The notes below the pieces were generated by a model. That model was given only the letters and a program-made list of their open reading frames with translations. It was not told where the DNA came from and did not search any database. A program made the position numbers and the translations under genes. This document shows, in pieces, positions 18,334-28,601 of a stretch of DNA of 52,593 nt. Numbering within the stretch: position 1 is the first letter of the stretch; each line of letters opens with the position of its first letter. The DNA lies in assembly GCA_001567255.1 (NCBI GenBank), contig LNBW01000031.1:1-52593 (forward strand). The letters are read 5' to 3'. Origin of the DNA: Bacteroidetes bacterium OLB9 (GTDB taxonomy: Bacteria; Bacteroidota; Bacteroidia; Chitinophagales; Saprospiraceae).

Positions 18334-20368
18334 TACTGTTTTTTTTGAAGTAGAAGGCTGCTTTTGCTGTGTTATAGATTGGGTGTGTCGAACAGATGGT
18401 TTCGCCGATGTCTTTCTGACTTTTGGTTTAACCGGTTTATCTTCAATGGAAGAAATCAAACGATAAACGGTAACTGACAGTGGAGGAATATTCACTTCTA
18501 AAGTGTGGTTTCGTCCATTCCATGCTTTTTTAACCGTTTTGGGTTGCTCAATGACCTCATAACCGCTTCCCCAGAATCGGGCTTCATCTGTATTGAATAT
18601 CAATTGCCAAGCTTGTTTTGCATTAAGTCCAATTTTATATTTGCTATGTGGTGTGATGTTTAAATTGACCACAATCATCAATACGTCGTTGTAAATATCT
18701 GACTTTCTCTGCGTTATCAGGATAGAATTAACAGTGTCACTACCATCTACCCATGTAAATCCTTCAGGACTATAATTGTAGTGGTACAGCGCGCGCTCTG
18801 TTCGATAAAGGTGGTTAAGTGCTTTTACTGTCTCATTGATTCCACGGTGAGAAGGATACTGTAACAAATCCCATTCGAGTTGTCCTTTGAAATTCCACTC
18901 ATTATATGGCGCCATATCATTGCCCATAAAGAGCAATTTAGATCCCGGATGTGTGTACATATACCCATATAATGTACGAAGATTAGCAAATTTTTGCCAT
19001 TCATCTCCACACATTTTGCCTATCATAGACGACTTGCCGTGTACCACTTCATCATGTGAAAGCGAAAGCACAAAGTTTTCAGAAAATGCATATACAATAC
19101 TGAAAGTAATATCATTCTGATGAAACTGCCGGTAGATAAACGCTCTCTTGAAATAGTTGAGTGTGTCATGCATCCATCCCATCATCCATTTCATTCCGAA
19201 ACCAAGACCTCCATTGAATACCGGCTGTGAAACTTTAGGATAGGCTGTGGCTTCCTCGGCTATCGTCTGAATACCAGGAAAGTTAGTATAAACTGCGGTG
19301 TTAAACTCTTGTAGAAATGCTATAGCGTCCAGATTTTCACGCCCGCCATACTGATTGGGTTCCCATTCGCCTTCCTTTCGGGAATAGTCTAGAAAAATAA
19401 TCGATGATACCGCATCTACTCTGAGTCCATCGATGTGGTACTTTTCAAGCCAAAAGAAAGCATTAGAAATCAAAAAAACTTTTGACCTCTGGCCTACCAA
19501 AATTAAATATGAGTGTATTCCAGTCAGGATGATATCCTTTGCGCCGATCCGGATGTTCATAAACACAAGAACCATCAAAGGTGGCAAGAGAAAAGTCATC
19601 TGCTGGAAAGTGTGCCGGAACCCAATCCATGATGACACCTATTCCCGCTTGGTGTAGTCTGTCGATAAGATACATCAGCTCTTCCGGATTGCCATAACGC
19701 GAACTTGCAGCAAAATAACCAGTCACCTGATAACCCCACGAGGGTTCATAAGGATAAGCTGTTAATGGCAAAAACTCCACATGAGTATAACCCATTTCGG
19801 TGAGATAAGGGATTAATTCGTCCACCATCTCTAGATAGGTCAGAGAACGGTTTTTTTCTGATGCTTTGCGCTTCCATGAGCCGAAGTGCATTTCATAAAT
19901 AGCATAAGGCTGGTCGAGTGAATTAATCTTGACTCGATCTTCCATCCATTGCTGATCGCTCCATTCGTATGCAATATCCCATACAATAGAGCCGGACAGA
20001 GGAGGTTTCTCGGCCTTGACAGCATACGGATCGGCTTTCATCCTAATCCGTCCGAAATTGTAAGGATAGATCTTGTATTTATAGACCATGCCGTGTTTTA
20101 CCCCGGGAATAAAGCCTTCCCATATGCCGGAACCATCCCATCGGCTATATAGTTTATAGCCCTCCTGCTTCCATCTATTAAAATCACCCACGACATAAAG
20201 ACTGTAAGCATTCGGTGCATACACAGCAAAGTAGCAACCCTTCACACCATTGAGCGTCATAGGGTGCGCACCCACTTTTTCGTATAGGTGGTAATGCTTC
20301 CCTACCTTAAAAAGTGAGATGTCAAAATCGGTAAACAGCGTATGAGCAATAACACGGGCAGAATCCAT
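18262..20368 (-). CDS. glgB: 1,4-alpha-glucan branching enzyme GlgB (frameshifted here)
   Basis: It introduces alpha-1,6 branches into glycogen. From ATG 20368 the first frame stops after ...[11 protein letters not shown] at 19463. Removing one base from the A7 run at 19472-19478 restores [20 protein letters not shown] and the rest of the enzyme, for about 700 residues. An N-terminal CBM48 domain precedes the GH13 barrel. The nucleophile Asp is in [10 protein letters not shown], the acid Glu in IAEEATAYP and the third carboxylate in [10 protein letters not shown]. After the C-terminal beta domain comes an odd tail of about 60 residues rich in Lys, Ser and Thr, whose coding end overlaps the lysE-like gene. 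Confidence 0.93.
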
Positions 20369-20482
20369 ATTTTTTCACTTTAGCAAGCAATATACGAAGT
20401 GATTCAAATACTTGGTGTTAATGAGTAGGAAAATATTGTATGGATAGCAAATGTTAGGGTGGCAATAAATACTGTGATTCTG

Positions 20483-22942
20483 TTAATACGGATCTACGTC
20501 AATATTGATTCTGACCGATTTACATGCGGGTATCTGCTTCAAATTATTTCTTTGTTCTATGATATATTTTTTAATAGCTGAAATTACTTTGAAATCTTTT
20601 TCCATCTTGATGGTGATCGAAAAAATATATTGACCACGGATGCGCGGAATACCTCCTTCTGCAGGACCAATCACTCTATTCCCTAATTTTTTTCTGAGCA
20701 ATTCGGCCAATTCTGTTGCTGCATGTTTGACAGTAGCTGCGTTTTTGTGAAGTAATTCCAGCTGAATCATCCGATTCCACGGTGGATACCGAAAGATTTT
20801 CCGCTCATTGGACTCTCTTTCGAAAAAACGCGGATAGAGATGGTGTACCGTCTCTACGATCACCGGATGTGTTGGGCTATAGGTCTGAATGATAACATTG
20901 CCCTGTTTTTGCCGCCTTCCTGCCCTACCAGATACTTGTGTCAACATCTGAAATGCTCGCTCACTTGCACGAAAATCAGGATATCTAAGAATAGTGTCAG
21001 CATTGAGTACGCCTACTAGAGATATGTTATCAAAATCTAGCCCTTTGGTCACCATCTGAGTACCTACAAGGATATCTGTCTTACGAGATTCAAAGTCATA
21101 GATGATGTTTTCAAAGGCCGATTTCGTATGGGTGGTGTCATAATCCATTCTTGCTACCCTTGCATGAGGAAAAAGTTCTTTAAGTTCTTCTTCTATTTTT
21201 TCAGTACCAAAACCCTGCTCTTTAAGGTCGGTATTACCACAAGCTGGGCAACTCTGCGGGAGTTTTGACCGAGTACCACAATAGTGGCAACGCAATTCAT
21301 AAAATAACTTATGAACTGTTAGGTGCACATCGCAATTATCACATTCCGCCTTCCAACCACAAAGCCCACAACTTAGTGTGGGTGCATATCCACGTCGATT
21401 TTGAAATAAGATGATTTGTTCTTCTGCCGCTAAAGCTTGTTCAATTTTCTCTATCAAGGTAGGGCTAAAAGTACCTCTGAATGTCTTGTCTTTGTAACTA
21501 TCCTTTAAGTCCACCACTTCCACACTAGGCAATATAGATGTACCATATCGATCTTGCATTTCAACCAGTCCGTATTTGCCATTTGCTGCATTAAAATAGG
21601 AGTCTATACTTGGCGTGGCACTTCCCAGTATAATTTTTGCATCCATCATATTGGCGAGAAATAAAGCCGCATCACGGGCATTATACCGAGGACTGGGGTC
21701 GTATTGCTTGTACGAGGTGTCGTGTTCTTCATCTACGATGATGAGTTTAAGGTTGCGAAAAGGCAAAAATAATGCAGACCTTGCACCTATCACAATCTTG
21801 GCGCCGGACATCACTGCTTTCCATATCTCCACCCTTTCGTTATTGTTCATTCTACTATGATACACCAATATCTCCTCACCAAAAACAGCTTTTAACCGGT
21901 CCACCATATGCGCTGTAAGTACTATTTCGGGCAGCAAATACAGTGTCTGTTCTTCTGATGACAGTTTTTTAATCATTTCAGTATAAATCCGAGTTTTACC
22001 ACTACCGGTAACACCGTGGAGCAATACGGGTTTGTTTTCTTCGTATAAATAGGTTTCTATGGCTTGCAATGCTTCCTGCTGGAGTGTACTTAATGCTTGC
22101 TCTTCAACTGCTGTGGTTGCAGAATCACCATTATTTATCCTGCTAATCGCTTTTTTTTCTTGTGAAAAAATACCTTTTTTGACCATTGGGGTGATGGTAG
22201 AAGTGGGTACATCAGCCAATTTACAAACTTCTATAGCCGGCAGAGCATTCAAGCCCTTTTTACTGAGTTGAATAAAAGCTAGCAAGAGACGCGTTTGCTT
22301 GTCGCTACGGCTGATTAATTCAAAAGCTTCATTGAGCTTCTCAGAATTGGAAGCATATGGCTCTTGAAGTGTTATGAAATTAGCCGTTCGAGCTTTAAAT
22401 TTCTCGATCAGTTCTTCTTTAATCGTGATGATACCCTTGTCCAAGAGTCCGCGTAACACAGGAAAAATTGTCTTTTTGTTGAGAATGTCCTGAATCTGTA
22501 GTATGGTCAGTTCGTTTTGAATAGAAACAGCCTCGGCTATCAAATATTCATCATCTGACAGGGGTACTGAATCCAAAGCCAAGTTGTAATCGCGTAAAAT
22601 GACTTTGGTTTCGCTCTCTAGTTTTAGTCCAGACGGCATAGCAATTTGCATGACTTCACCCAGGGTACAGCAGTAATAATCTGCAATCCATGTCCAGAAT
22701 TTGAGTTGTTCTTTTGTAACAACAGGCACGGTATCAATAATAGAAACAATGGACTTCGTCTTGTATTCAACATCTAGATGATCGTGGAGACTATATACTA
22801 CTGCCGAATAGAGCTTGTTTCTCAGGCTCACTTCTACCCTCTGACCTATAGATATTGAAGCCTTCATACTATCCGGAACAGTATAGGCATAAAGCTTAGG
22901 AGTAGCTAAGGGAAATATAACGTTAGCAAATTTAGCCTGCAC
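20483..22942 (-). CDS. priA: primosomal replication protein PriA (DNA helicase)
   Basis: A 3'-5' helicase that restarts stalled replication forks by loading the replisome. The 819-residue protein has an N-terminal DNA-binding domain, a Walker A motif in LLHGVTGSGKTRIYTE, a DEEHD Walker B in IIVDEEHDTSYKQ, and zinc-binding cysteines in CGLCGWKAECDNCD, CHYCG and CPACGN. Motif VI is QVSGRAGRRQKQG. The start is GTG 22942: it gives the family start QAKFANVIFPLATPKLY, and an ATG in that position is absent. A -7 element lies 21-28 bp upstream. Confidence 0.96.
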   Translation of the reverse strand: MQAKFANVIFPLATPKLYAYTVPDSMKASISIGQRVEVSLRNKLYSAVVYSLHDHLDVEYKTKSIVSIIDTVPVVTKEQLKFWTWIADYYCCTLGEVMQIAMPSGLKLESETKVILRDYNLALDSVPLSDDEYLIAEAVSIQNELTILQIQDILNKKTIFPVLRGLLDKGIITIKEELIEKFKARTANFITLQEPYASNSEKLNEAFELISRSDKQTRLLLAFIQLSKKGLNALPAIEVCKLADVPTSTITPMVKKGIFSQEKKAISRINNGDSATTAVEEQALSTLQQEALQAIETYLYEENKPVLLHGVTGSGKTRIYTEMIKKLSSEEQTLYLLPEIVLTAHMVDRLKAVFGEEILVYHSRMNNNERVEIWKAVMSGAKIVIGARSALFLPFRNLKLIIVDEEHDTSYKQYDPSPRYNARDAALFLANMMDAKIILGSATPSIDSYFNAANGKYGLVEMQDRYGTSILPSVEVVDLKDSYKDKTFRGTFSPTLIEKIEQALAAEEQIILFQNRRGYAPTLSCGLCGWKAECDNCDVHLTVHKLFYELRCHYCGTRSKLPQSCPACGNTDLKEQGFGTEKIEEELKELFPHARVARMDYDTTHTKSAFENIIYDFESRKTDILVGTQMVTKGLDFDNISLVGVLNADTILRYPDFRASERAFQMLTQVSGRAGRRQKQGNVIIQTYSPTHPVIVETVHHLYPRFFERESNERKIFRYPPWNRMIQLELLHKNAATVKHAATELAELLRKKLGNRVIGPAEGGIPRIRGQYIFSITIKMEKDFKVISAIKKYIIEQRNNLKQIPACKSVRINIDVDPY

Positions 22943-22962
22943 AAGCGATAAAATAAAGTCAG

Positions 22963-22970
22963 CAAAGATA
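22963..22970 (-). promoter_or_regulatory. -7 promoter element for priA
   Basis: On the minus strand TATCTTTG (context CCTATCTTTGCTGAC) is a perfect TAnnTTTG. It predicts a very short leader of about 15 bases before GTG 22942, and so supports that start. Confidence 0.55.
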
Positions 22971-23045
22971 GGATAAAAACACAGTTTTTAGGGACATAGT
23001 TGCACTTCAATGAAGAATGTATTGCGATTAATGAGATATAAAATC

Positions 23046-23230
23046 ATTAAACCCATATTACTTATTAGACTTTGTGACGAAGGGAAGTGATACAAAATAG
23101 CTACAAGGCTCGTAGTTTTTATTCCAAAGGCATTGTTTTAATATGTCGAGGACAGTAAAACGAGGACCTAAATAGATATAAAATAGCAATTTTATATAGT
23201 TAATTTCTAATGCGTAATTGGGGTTAAATT
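23046..23230. repeat. intergenic repeat, copy B (full length)
   Basis: The best partner of copy A: the two align without an indel for at least 170 bp, at about 86% identity by my count. The ends are ATTAAACCCAT and TAATGCGTAATTGGGGTTAAA. An imperfect inverted repeat, TTGTTTTAAT with AGTAAAACGA, flanks an 11-base loop ATGTCGAGGAC. The minus strand is open for 73 codons across it, but copy A has a stop in that frame. The rest of 22943-23382 holds the priA promoter and the terminator of the next gene. Confidence 0.75.
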
Positions 23231-23317
23231 TGTGGTTTATTGTAACATTAGAGCTTGTGTTCCTCTTACTAATACACAATATACCTTCATATCATTGTCA
23301 TTTCAAAACTTACCACA

Positions 23318-23358
23318 TAAAAAAAAGCCGATCAGAATATATCGATTCTGGTCGGCTT
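23318..23358 (-). terminator. Rho-independent terminator of the lipoprotein gene
   Basis: AAGCCGATCAGAAT (23325-23338) pairs with ATTCTGGTCGGCTT (23345-23358). Read on the minus strand this is a 14-bp stem with one wobble pair, followed by a run of eight T, 25 bp after the lipoprotein stop codon. Confidence 0.85.
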
Positions 23359-23382
23359 GACTAAATATTAAAATATTATCTC

Positions 23383-24318
23383 TTAGAACTTCACATCAAA
23401 AACGTAATTGTCTTGATTGTTGTCATTAGTGATGTTGATCTGTCGTGTAGAAATCACGTAGTACTTTTCTCCCTTCTTTACAATGAAAATATCTCCTTTA
23501 TTCACCTTATCAGAAACATCTCTTTTTCCGTCTTCGCTCTTTAGGTTGAAATCTACACCATTATTCCACATTGCTGATATTTGTTCTTTGTAAAGAATAT
23601 TATCAAAAGTAAAGTTTTCAGCCACTCCATTCTGACCTGGCTTAATATACTTCATTACTGCTCCATTCATTCCTGAAATCTGCTGCTTCCATGTCTGATC
23701 GGTCAAAATATCTACAATACCTTCGTCTCTAATTTCTGCTTCTGCTGATGTAGGGTCAGAGTCTTGTGTACCGGTACTTGCTCCTGTATCCAAGTCAAGA
23801 CCTCCTTGTCCAGCAGGACCAGACTGGTTTAATAGAATTCCTTCAAGTGAATTGACATCTTGACCTACTACGGTGATGTTCAAAGCGACTTTGCTTGTCA
23901 GACCCTTTTCATCAGCTACAACAAATTCATACTTTTCTGTGCCAAAAAAACCATGGGCAGCTATACTAATTTTGTATTCAAAAGAGTTGACTTTGTCCTG
24001 AAGTAATAATAATGGATTGGCCGGAGCTAGATTGCCATCAATTGCAATTCTATTGCTTGTAATGTCAATGGCCTTACCGTCTTCCAGAATTGTCAAAGTT
24101 TTCATTGGGTTACTTCCCTTTGTTCCTGTCAAATACACAGAAAAATTTCCTCCTACTAATACCTCACTATCTTCGGTGATATATCCTAGTGACTCGTTTA
24201 ATTTAACGGTTGGAGCCACGCTTGTATCAAGTATATCGGTATCTTCTCCACAAGAAACTAAAAATAGAGACATAACTGCAAATGCCATAAATGCCCTGAA
24301 CAATGTTAATGGTTTCAT
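23383..24318 (-). CDS. predicted lipoprotein, unknown function
   Basis: A 311-residue protein with a lipoprotein signal peptide: MKPLTLFRAFMAFAVMSLFLVSCGED, with Cys at about 23. The following GED resembles the acidic surface-export signal of Bacteroidota lipoproteins (inference). Residues 35-150 look like an Ig-like beta domain, with NFSVYLTGTKGSNPMKTL and KYEFVVADEKGL. A low-complexity Gly/Asp/Thr linker follows, with GPAGQGGLDLDTGASTGTQD. The C-terminal part contains YVISTRQINIT. No family was recognised. It has its own terminator and no close partner gene. Confidence 0.75.
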   Translation of the reverse strand: MKPLTLFRAFMAFAVMSLFLVSCGEDTDILDTSVAPTVKLNESLGYITEDSEVLVGGNFSVYLTGTKGSNPMKTLTILEDGKAIDITSNRIAIDGNLAPANPLLLLQDKVNSFEYKISIAAHGFFGTEKYEFVVADEKGLTSKVALNITVVGQDVNSLEGILLNQSGPAGQGGLDLDTGASTGTQDSDPTSAEAEIRDEGIVDILTDQTWKQQISGMNGAVMKYIKPGQNGVAENFTFDNILYKEQISAMWNNGVDFNLKSEDGKRDVSDKVNKGDIFIVKKGEKYYVISTRQINITNDNNQDNYVFDVKF

Positions 24319-24422
24319 ACTTTCTGTTTGATTTTAATAATTAAGAATTAACTAATTATATGACGAGAAAAAAGTTTAACGTCACAATTTAAAAAAGATG
24401 ATCAATAGGTAGCCATCCTACC

Positions 24423-25100
24423 TCATGACTTCATATCTAACGATATAAATAATCTTCTGTCTGTACTTGAATTGTTGTTTAACAAATAATTAAGATACTT
24501 AATTGTAAAAATCAGTCTTTTATATTGATTTCTGGAATAATCAATCGCCAGCCGGCACTTTTTTAATGCCATTTCCATCATATCAATATACTCCTGCTTT
24601 TCTGATTCTGCTTTGGCAATTAATTGATCGGTGTGCGCTTTAGTAGCTATAAAATCTTTAGCCTTTCTATTGATGGTGTTATACTCCTCTTTGGTAAACT
24701 TGTTGAAAGTACCTTCTGTTATATCGTAATAGTCTAGGTTGTGATCAATGGATAATATTTCGGGTAGAGGAAATGGACTTAGCGTGACCGTCTTATGTAA
24801 ACTGTCTATTTTAATATTCATCTTATTGAAATCATATCCTACTGATACTTTTGCTGTTACGCGCAGCAAGATTTTTTTACTAAAAAGGTTGAAATAATCA
24901 TAGTCATAGCGTTCGTCATAGCCATAGAGTTCTGAAAAATTCCCTTCTACGCTAATAAGTTTGGTTACTGTCTTAATTTTGTCAAGTACAACTACCGGAG
25001 ACTCAGTACGACGAGCTTCAAATAGGGGTTTTCTTACCATCAGCCAGACAGACAATCCTCCCAGGATAAACACTAAAAATAGCAGCAAATATTTTTTCAT
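24423..25100 (-). CDS. DUF4230-like membrane-anchored protein
   Basis: A 225-residue protein with one N-terminal membrane anchor (KKYLLLFLVFILGGLSVWLMV) and a soluble domain facing away from the cytoplasm. The domain KIKTVTKLISVEGNFSEL...KKILLRVTAKVSVGYDFNKM followed by LHKTVTLSPFPLPEILSIDH matches DUF4230 from memory; function unknown. A helical stretch near residues 150-195 (KAHTDQLIAKAESEKQEY) may form a coiled coil. It lies between the lipoprotein and the flippase-like gene, all leftward, with gaps of about 100 bp. Confidence 0.8.
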   Translation of the reverse strand: MKKYLLLFLVFILGGLSVWLMVRKPLFEARRTESPVVVLDKIKTVTKLISVEGNFSELYGYDERYDYDYFNLFSKKILLRVTAKVSVGYDFNKMNIKIDSLHKTVTLSPFPLPEILSIDHNLDYYDITEGTFNKFTKEEYNTINRKAKDFIATKAHTDQLIAKAESEKQEYIDMMEMALKKCRLAIDYSRNQYKRLIFTIKYLNYLLNNNSSTDRRLFISLDMKS

Positions 25101-25204
25101 TTCAACGCATTATTTGACCTCGTGCAAATATTACTTTTACAACGTAAGAGCCTGTCAATTAGTTCTTGTCTCTCTAAAAAACTACAAATACACTTACCCG
25201 TGGA

Positions 25205-26188
25205 TCATCTAAAATATGCTCTGACATCGGCTCTAGATAGCACATACAATCCAACCAGTGCCGGCACAATTAGGTTGATGAGCCACAATAAAAAGGTTGC
25301 CGTCAGCGCAGTTATACTTTCGACACCTAATGTTGACCAGACTAAAATGGCAACCTCTCCTCGTGCAAATACACTCATGAATGCCGGCAATGGAATTCCT
25401 GTCTGAATCAGGTAAATACCGGCAATCATAGCCGCCATATCAAGCCAGTGCACTTCAACACCCAAGAATAACATCATCAAAAAATATTGTGAAAAATAGA
25501 TTAAGTATCGCAACATAGAAAGAATCAACACCTGATTTAATATATCTGTCGTATAAATACTTGTGCCTTTAACTCGTTCTATCCATTTTGATGGTTTTTT
25601 CCACCATTTCTGCAGCCAACTGACCATCTTAGGAAGACTATAATATACCCATATCATAAATATTATTTCAAGAATCGAAATCCACATAAAGAAGATTTGG
25701 TAGTCTGTTGTTATTTGTAGGGTGTTTTTAAAAAAAACATAACTTAGAGCAACTCCTCCTAAGATATTCCAAAAATTCTGAGCAATACTACCCAGCAAAG
25801 TGGCGGTAATTACCTCCGTCTTTTGGGTGGGATCGGAGGCAACTAACCGACCCGCATACTCTCCGATTCTGCCTGGAGTGACGATGCCTACAGCCACCCC
25901 TGAGACGATGATCTTAATGGCTTTTTTCAAACTGATATTTTCAAAAGGAGCCATCAATAATTGCCATTTTCTACCTTCTAAAATCCAGTTGATAGGCATG
26001 ATAACCGTTAGTACTACCAAATATATCAAATAATGACCCTTGTGTAGTCTTTCTCTGAAGTGGTCCGTAAAAGCGATTGTATCACCATCCAGGATTTGTC
26101 GCCAAATGAGCAGTACAATGATGGCTAGTACAATAAATTTTAGCAGATTATATATTTGCTTCAACGGGTAAAATGATTTTCTTTTCAT
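25205..26188 (-). CDS. lysylphosphatidylglycerol synthase TM-like / UPF0104 flippase family protein
   Basis: A 327-residue protein with about eight membrane segments, like the membrane domain of MprF (COG0392 type), without the aminoacyltransferase domain. Family segments include WILEGRKWQLLM and VAVGIVTPGRIGEYAGRL. Such proteins are thought to move lipids or lipid-linked molecules, and the substrate is unknown. I prefer ATG 26188 (MKRKSFYPLKQ) to a TTG at 26200. A possible -7 element, TACTTTTG (26197-26190), ends one base before this ATG, so it is either fortuitous or makes the true start lie further inside. Confidence 0.82.
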   Translation of the reverse strand: MKRKSFYPLKQIYNLLKFIVLAIIVLLIWRQILDGDTIAFTDHFRERLHKGHYLIYLVVLTVIMPINWILEGRKWQLLMAPFENISLKKAIKIIVSGVAVGIVTPGRIGEYAGRLVASDPTQKTEVITATLLGSIAQNFWNILGGVALSYVFFKNTLQITTDYQIFFMWISILEIIFMIWVYYSLPKMVSWLQKWWKKPSKWIERVKGTSIYTTDILNQVLILSMLRYLIYFSQYFLMMLFLGVEVHWLDMAAMIAGIYLIQTGIPLPAFMSVFARGEVAILVWSTLGVESITALTATFLLWLINLIVPALVGLYVLSRADVRAYFR

Positions 26189-26290
26189 ACAAAAGTACAA
26201 TGAACCTCCGGATATTTAGTGGCCTCATGGTTTAATTTGAGGATGAAAGATACTATTTTGTATTTCACGTAAGTGTATTTTTGAATTTAT

Positions 26291-26298
26291 TATCTTTG
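26291..26298 (+). promoter_or_regulatory. -7 promoter element for lpxD and the cyclotransferase gene
   Basis: TATCTTTG (context TTATTATCTTTGCACC) is a perfect TAnnTTTG element, predicting a leader of about 65 bases before ATG 26369. The -33 element is not clear. Confidence 0.6.
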
Positions 26299-26368
26299 CA
26301 CCAATATTTATTATTTCTTTAAACTAATTGATCCTTGTTCAATACAAAAGCACCAACTCCAAAAATTT

Positions 26369-27298
26369 ATGGATTTTATACACCCAGTACCTGTTGCCGA
26401 AATAGCTGAAAAGTATAGTTTAAAGCTTAAAGGTGAGACACAAGTTTTAGCAACCGGCATCAATGAAATTCACAAGGTAAGAGCCGGAGATATCACCTTT
26501 GTTGATGTAGAGAAATATTTTCATAAATCACTCAGTTCTGCTGCGACCATCATTATTATCAATAAAAATGTAGAGTGCCCACCTGGTAAAACATTGCTTA
26601 TTACAGAAGACCCATTCGCAATATTTAACCAAATCGTTTGGGAACACCGACCTATGAAGTATTTGAATACAGACAGAGGAGAAGATTTTGTTTGCGGACA
26701 CAATACACATATTGATCACAATGTAATCATCGGACACAATGTTACTATTGGAGAGGATTGTTACATCCAGCCGGGTGTTTTCATCGGTGATAATACCGTC
26801 ATTGGCAATCGAGTGCAAATACAGGCAGGAGCTTTGATTGGAACAGATGCTTTCTATTATAAAAAGATCAACGGTCAGTACCAAAAGTGGCGATCCGGCG
26901 GTAGGGTCTTAATAGAAGATGATGTGGAGATAGGTGCCGGAAATACGATTAATCGAGGCGTATCCGGTGATACAATTATCGGTAGTGGTACTAAAATGGA
27001 CTGCCAGGTACATGTAGGTCACGGTGCTATTATAGGAAAAAACTGCTTGATTGCTGCTCAAGTCGGAATTGCAGGTAAAACGATTATTGGTGACAATTGC
27101 ATATTATACGGCCAAGTGGGCATTGCTCAAAACCTAACCATCGGAGACAATGTTACTATCCTTGCTCAGAGTGGCGTTTCTAAAGATCTCGAAGGCGGAA
27201 AAACTTACTTTGGGTATCCTGCTGGTGAAGCACGTGAAAAATACAAAGAACTGGCAGCGATGAGGTTATATACTGACCGTAAGAATAAACAAGCTTAA
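26369..27298 (+). CDS. lpxD: LpxD-like UDP-3-O-acylglucosamine N-acyltransferase
   Basis: It transfers an acyl chain to UDP-3-O-acyl-glucosamine in lipid A synthesis. The 309-residue protein has an N-terminal LpxD uridine-binding domain (residues 1-100, with [16 protein letters not shown]) and then a left-handed beta helix of hexapeptide repeats ([30 protein letters not shown]). The likely catalytic histidine is in [11 protein letters not shown]. It is somewhat shorter than typical LpxD (about 340), so it may be a paralogue acting on another nucleotide sugar. The cyclotransferase gene follows 34 bp downstream. Confidence 0.85.
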   Translation: MDFIHPVPVAEIAEKYSLKLKGETQVLATGINEIHKVRAGDITFVDVEKYFHKSLSSAATIIIINKNVECPPGKTLLITEDPFAIFNQIVWEHRPMKYLNTDRGEDFVCGHNTHIDHNVIIGHNVTIGEDCYIQPGVFIGDNTVIGNRVQIQAGALIGTDAFYYKKINGQYQKWRSGGRVLIEDDVEIGAGNTINRGVSGDTIIGSGTKMDCQVHVGHGAIIGKNCLIAAQVGIAGKTIIGDNCILYGQVGIAQNLTIGDNVTILAQSGVSKDLEGGKTYFGYPAGEAREKYKELAAMRLYTDRKNKQA

Positions 27299-27332
27299 AT
27301 GTCGTTTTACATTTATAAAATTATATTATTCG

Positions 27333-28391
27333 ATGAAAAACAAAAAGATATTACTGGCGATGATAGCAATAGTGCTATTTATAGCAGCAATTATTATTAT
27401 TCCTAGGGCCGGAACTAAAAAGGTATTAAGATTTCCTGATATAGTAAAATCTCCAGATCTCAATACTAAAACCATCATTGGGACTCCACTTGATCTAACG
27501 CTCAATAGCGAAAAACTAGCTGGTCAAGATTCTGTCGTAATCAAACTCAATGGTCAGACTCTCGAAAAATTAACCAGCAATTATCAATCCGTGTCTGTAC
27601 CTACAAAAGACCTCGCTCTAGGCTACCATCGTTTAGATATATCTGTTTATGATGGTGACTATTCAAAAACCATTGATATGCCTTTTTATGTGGTGTCTGA
27701 TATTAACCCGGAATTCAAGACTTATACAACATTATCAACCATCAACCGAGACATCGATGCTTATACCCAGGGATTTGAAATATCTGATGGCATCCTATAT
27801 GAAAGTGGTGGACAGTTTGGTTTATCGCTTATACGAAAAGTAAATCCTGCTAATGGTGTAGTTCTAAAGACTGAGAAAATATCCGGAGAACTGTTTGGGG
27901 AAGGATTAACCGTACTGAATGATAAGGTCTATCAACTAACATGGCAAAACGGCATTTGTCTGATCTATGATAAAAACCTCCAACTCCTAAAACAAACCGG
28001 TTTTAATTCTTCCAATGGAGAAGGATGGGGCCTTTGTAACGACGGAAAGTCCCTTATCCTCAGTGATGGTACGAACCGACTGATGTGGCTTAACCCCGAG
28101 ACGATGGCGATAGAAAAGTCTATTTATGTGTATGCCGGTCAAAATGAAGTCCGATATCTAAATGAACTCGAATACGTAGATGGTTACATCTATGCCAATA
28201 TTTATACCACTGAACAAATAGCAAAAATTGATGCCACCACAGGAAAAGTGATCACGGTCTTTGAACTCAAAAACCTGGATAAAGGCAACCCTAAAGCAGA
28301 TGTACTCAATGGCATTGCTTGGAATCCAGCTACGAAATCTTTCCTTATAACCGGTAAAAACTGGGGCAAAATATATAATATGCGGTTGTAG
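27333..28391 (+). CDS. glutaminyl-peptide cyclotransferase-like beta-propeller protein
   Basis: It converts N-terminal glutamine of secreted proteins to pyroglutamate (family knowledge, plant-type QC). The 352-residue protein has an N-terminal membrane anchor or signal (ILLAMIAIVLFIAAIIIIPRAG), then an Ig-like segment (about 35-120) and a five-bladed propeller with the family signatures AYTQGFEISDGILYESGG, GEGLTVLNDKVYQLTW and LNELEYVDGYIYAN. The N-terminal extra domain is common in Bacteroidota homologues. It is probably cotranscribed with lpxD. Pyroglutamate capping is frequent in this phylum because many signal peptidase sites leave a terminal Gln (inference). Confidence 0.88.
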   Translation: MKNKKILLAMIAIVLFIAAIIIIPRAGTKKVLRFPDIVKSPDLNTKTIIGTPLDLTLNSEKLAGQDSVVIKLNGQTLEKLTSNYQSVSVPTKDLALGYHRLDISVYDGDYSKTIDMPFYVVSDINPEFKTYTTLSTINRDIDAYTQGFEISDGILYESGGQFGLSLIRKVNPANGVVLKTEKISGELFGEGLTVLNDKVYQLTWQNGICLIYDKNLQLLKQTGFNSSNGEGWGLCNDGKSLILSDGTNRLMWLNPETMAIEKSIYVYAGQNEVRYLNELEYVDGYIYANIYTTEQIAKIDATTGKVITVFELKNLDKGNPKADVLNGIAWNPATKSFLITGKNWGKIYNMRL

Positions 28392-28601
28392 AAGAGTTTT
28401 ATAGGTTGAATCCTAGGTATTTCGTTCAAACGTTTAACAAGTCGAGTGATTTACCATTTTGCATTCTTCTTTTGCTACAACATACTTTAATTTATCAGCA
28501 ACTGAGCTATTAAAGACAGGATTAATTCTATTTTAGTCCAAACAGTGTAAAACGCTAGTCTATTTTCAATCATTCACCAATTGAACAACCATTTTTGCCA
28601 A

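Noticed and set aside
22280..22295. GAGACGCGTTTGC in priA as a second REP-like palindrome
   Set aside because: It matches only the first seven bases of the REP arm and does not form the hairpin.
23058..23279. 73-codon minus-strand reading frame over repeat copy B
   Set aside because: Copy A has an in-frame stop in the same frame and the other copies are truncated, so it is not a gene.
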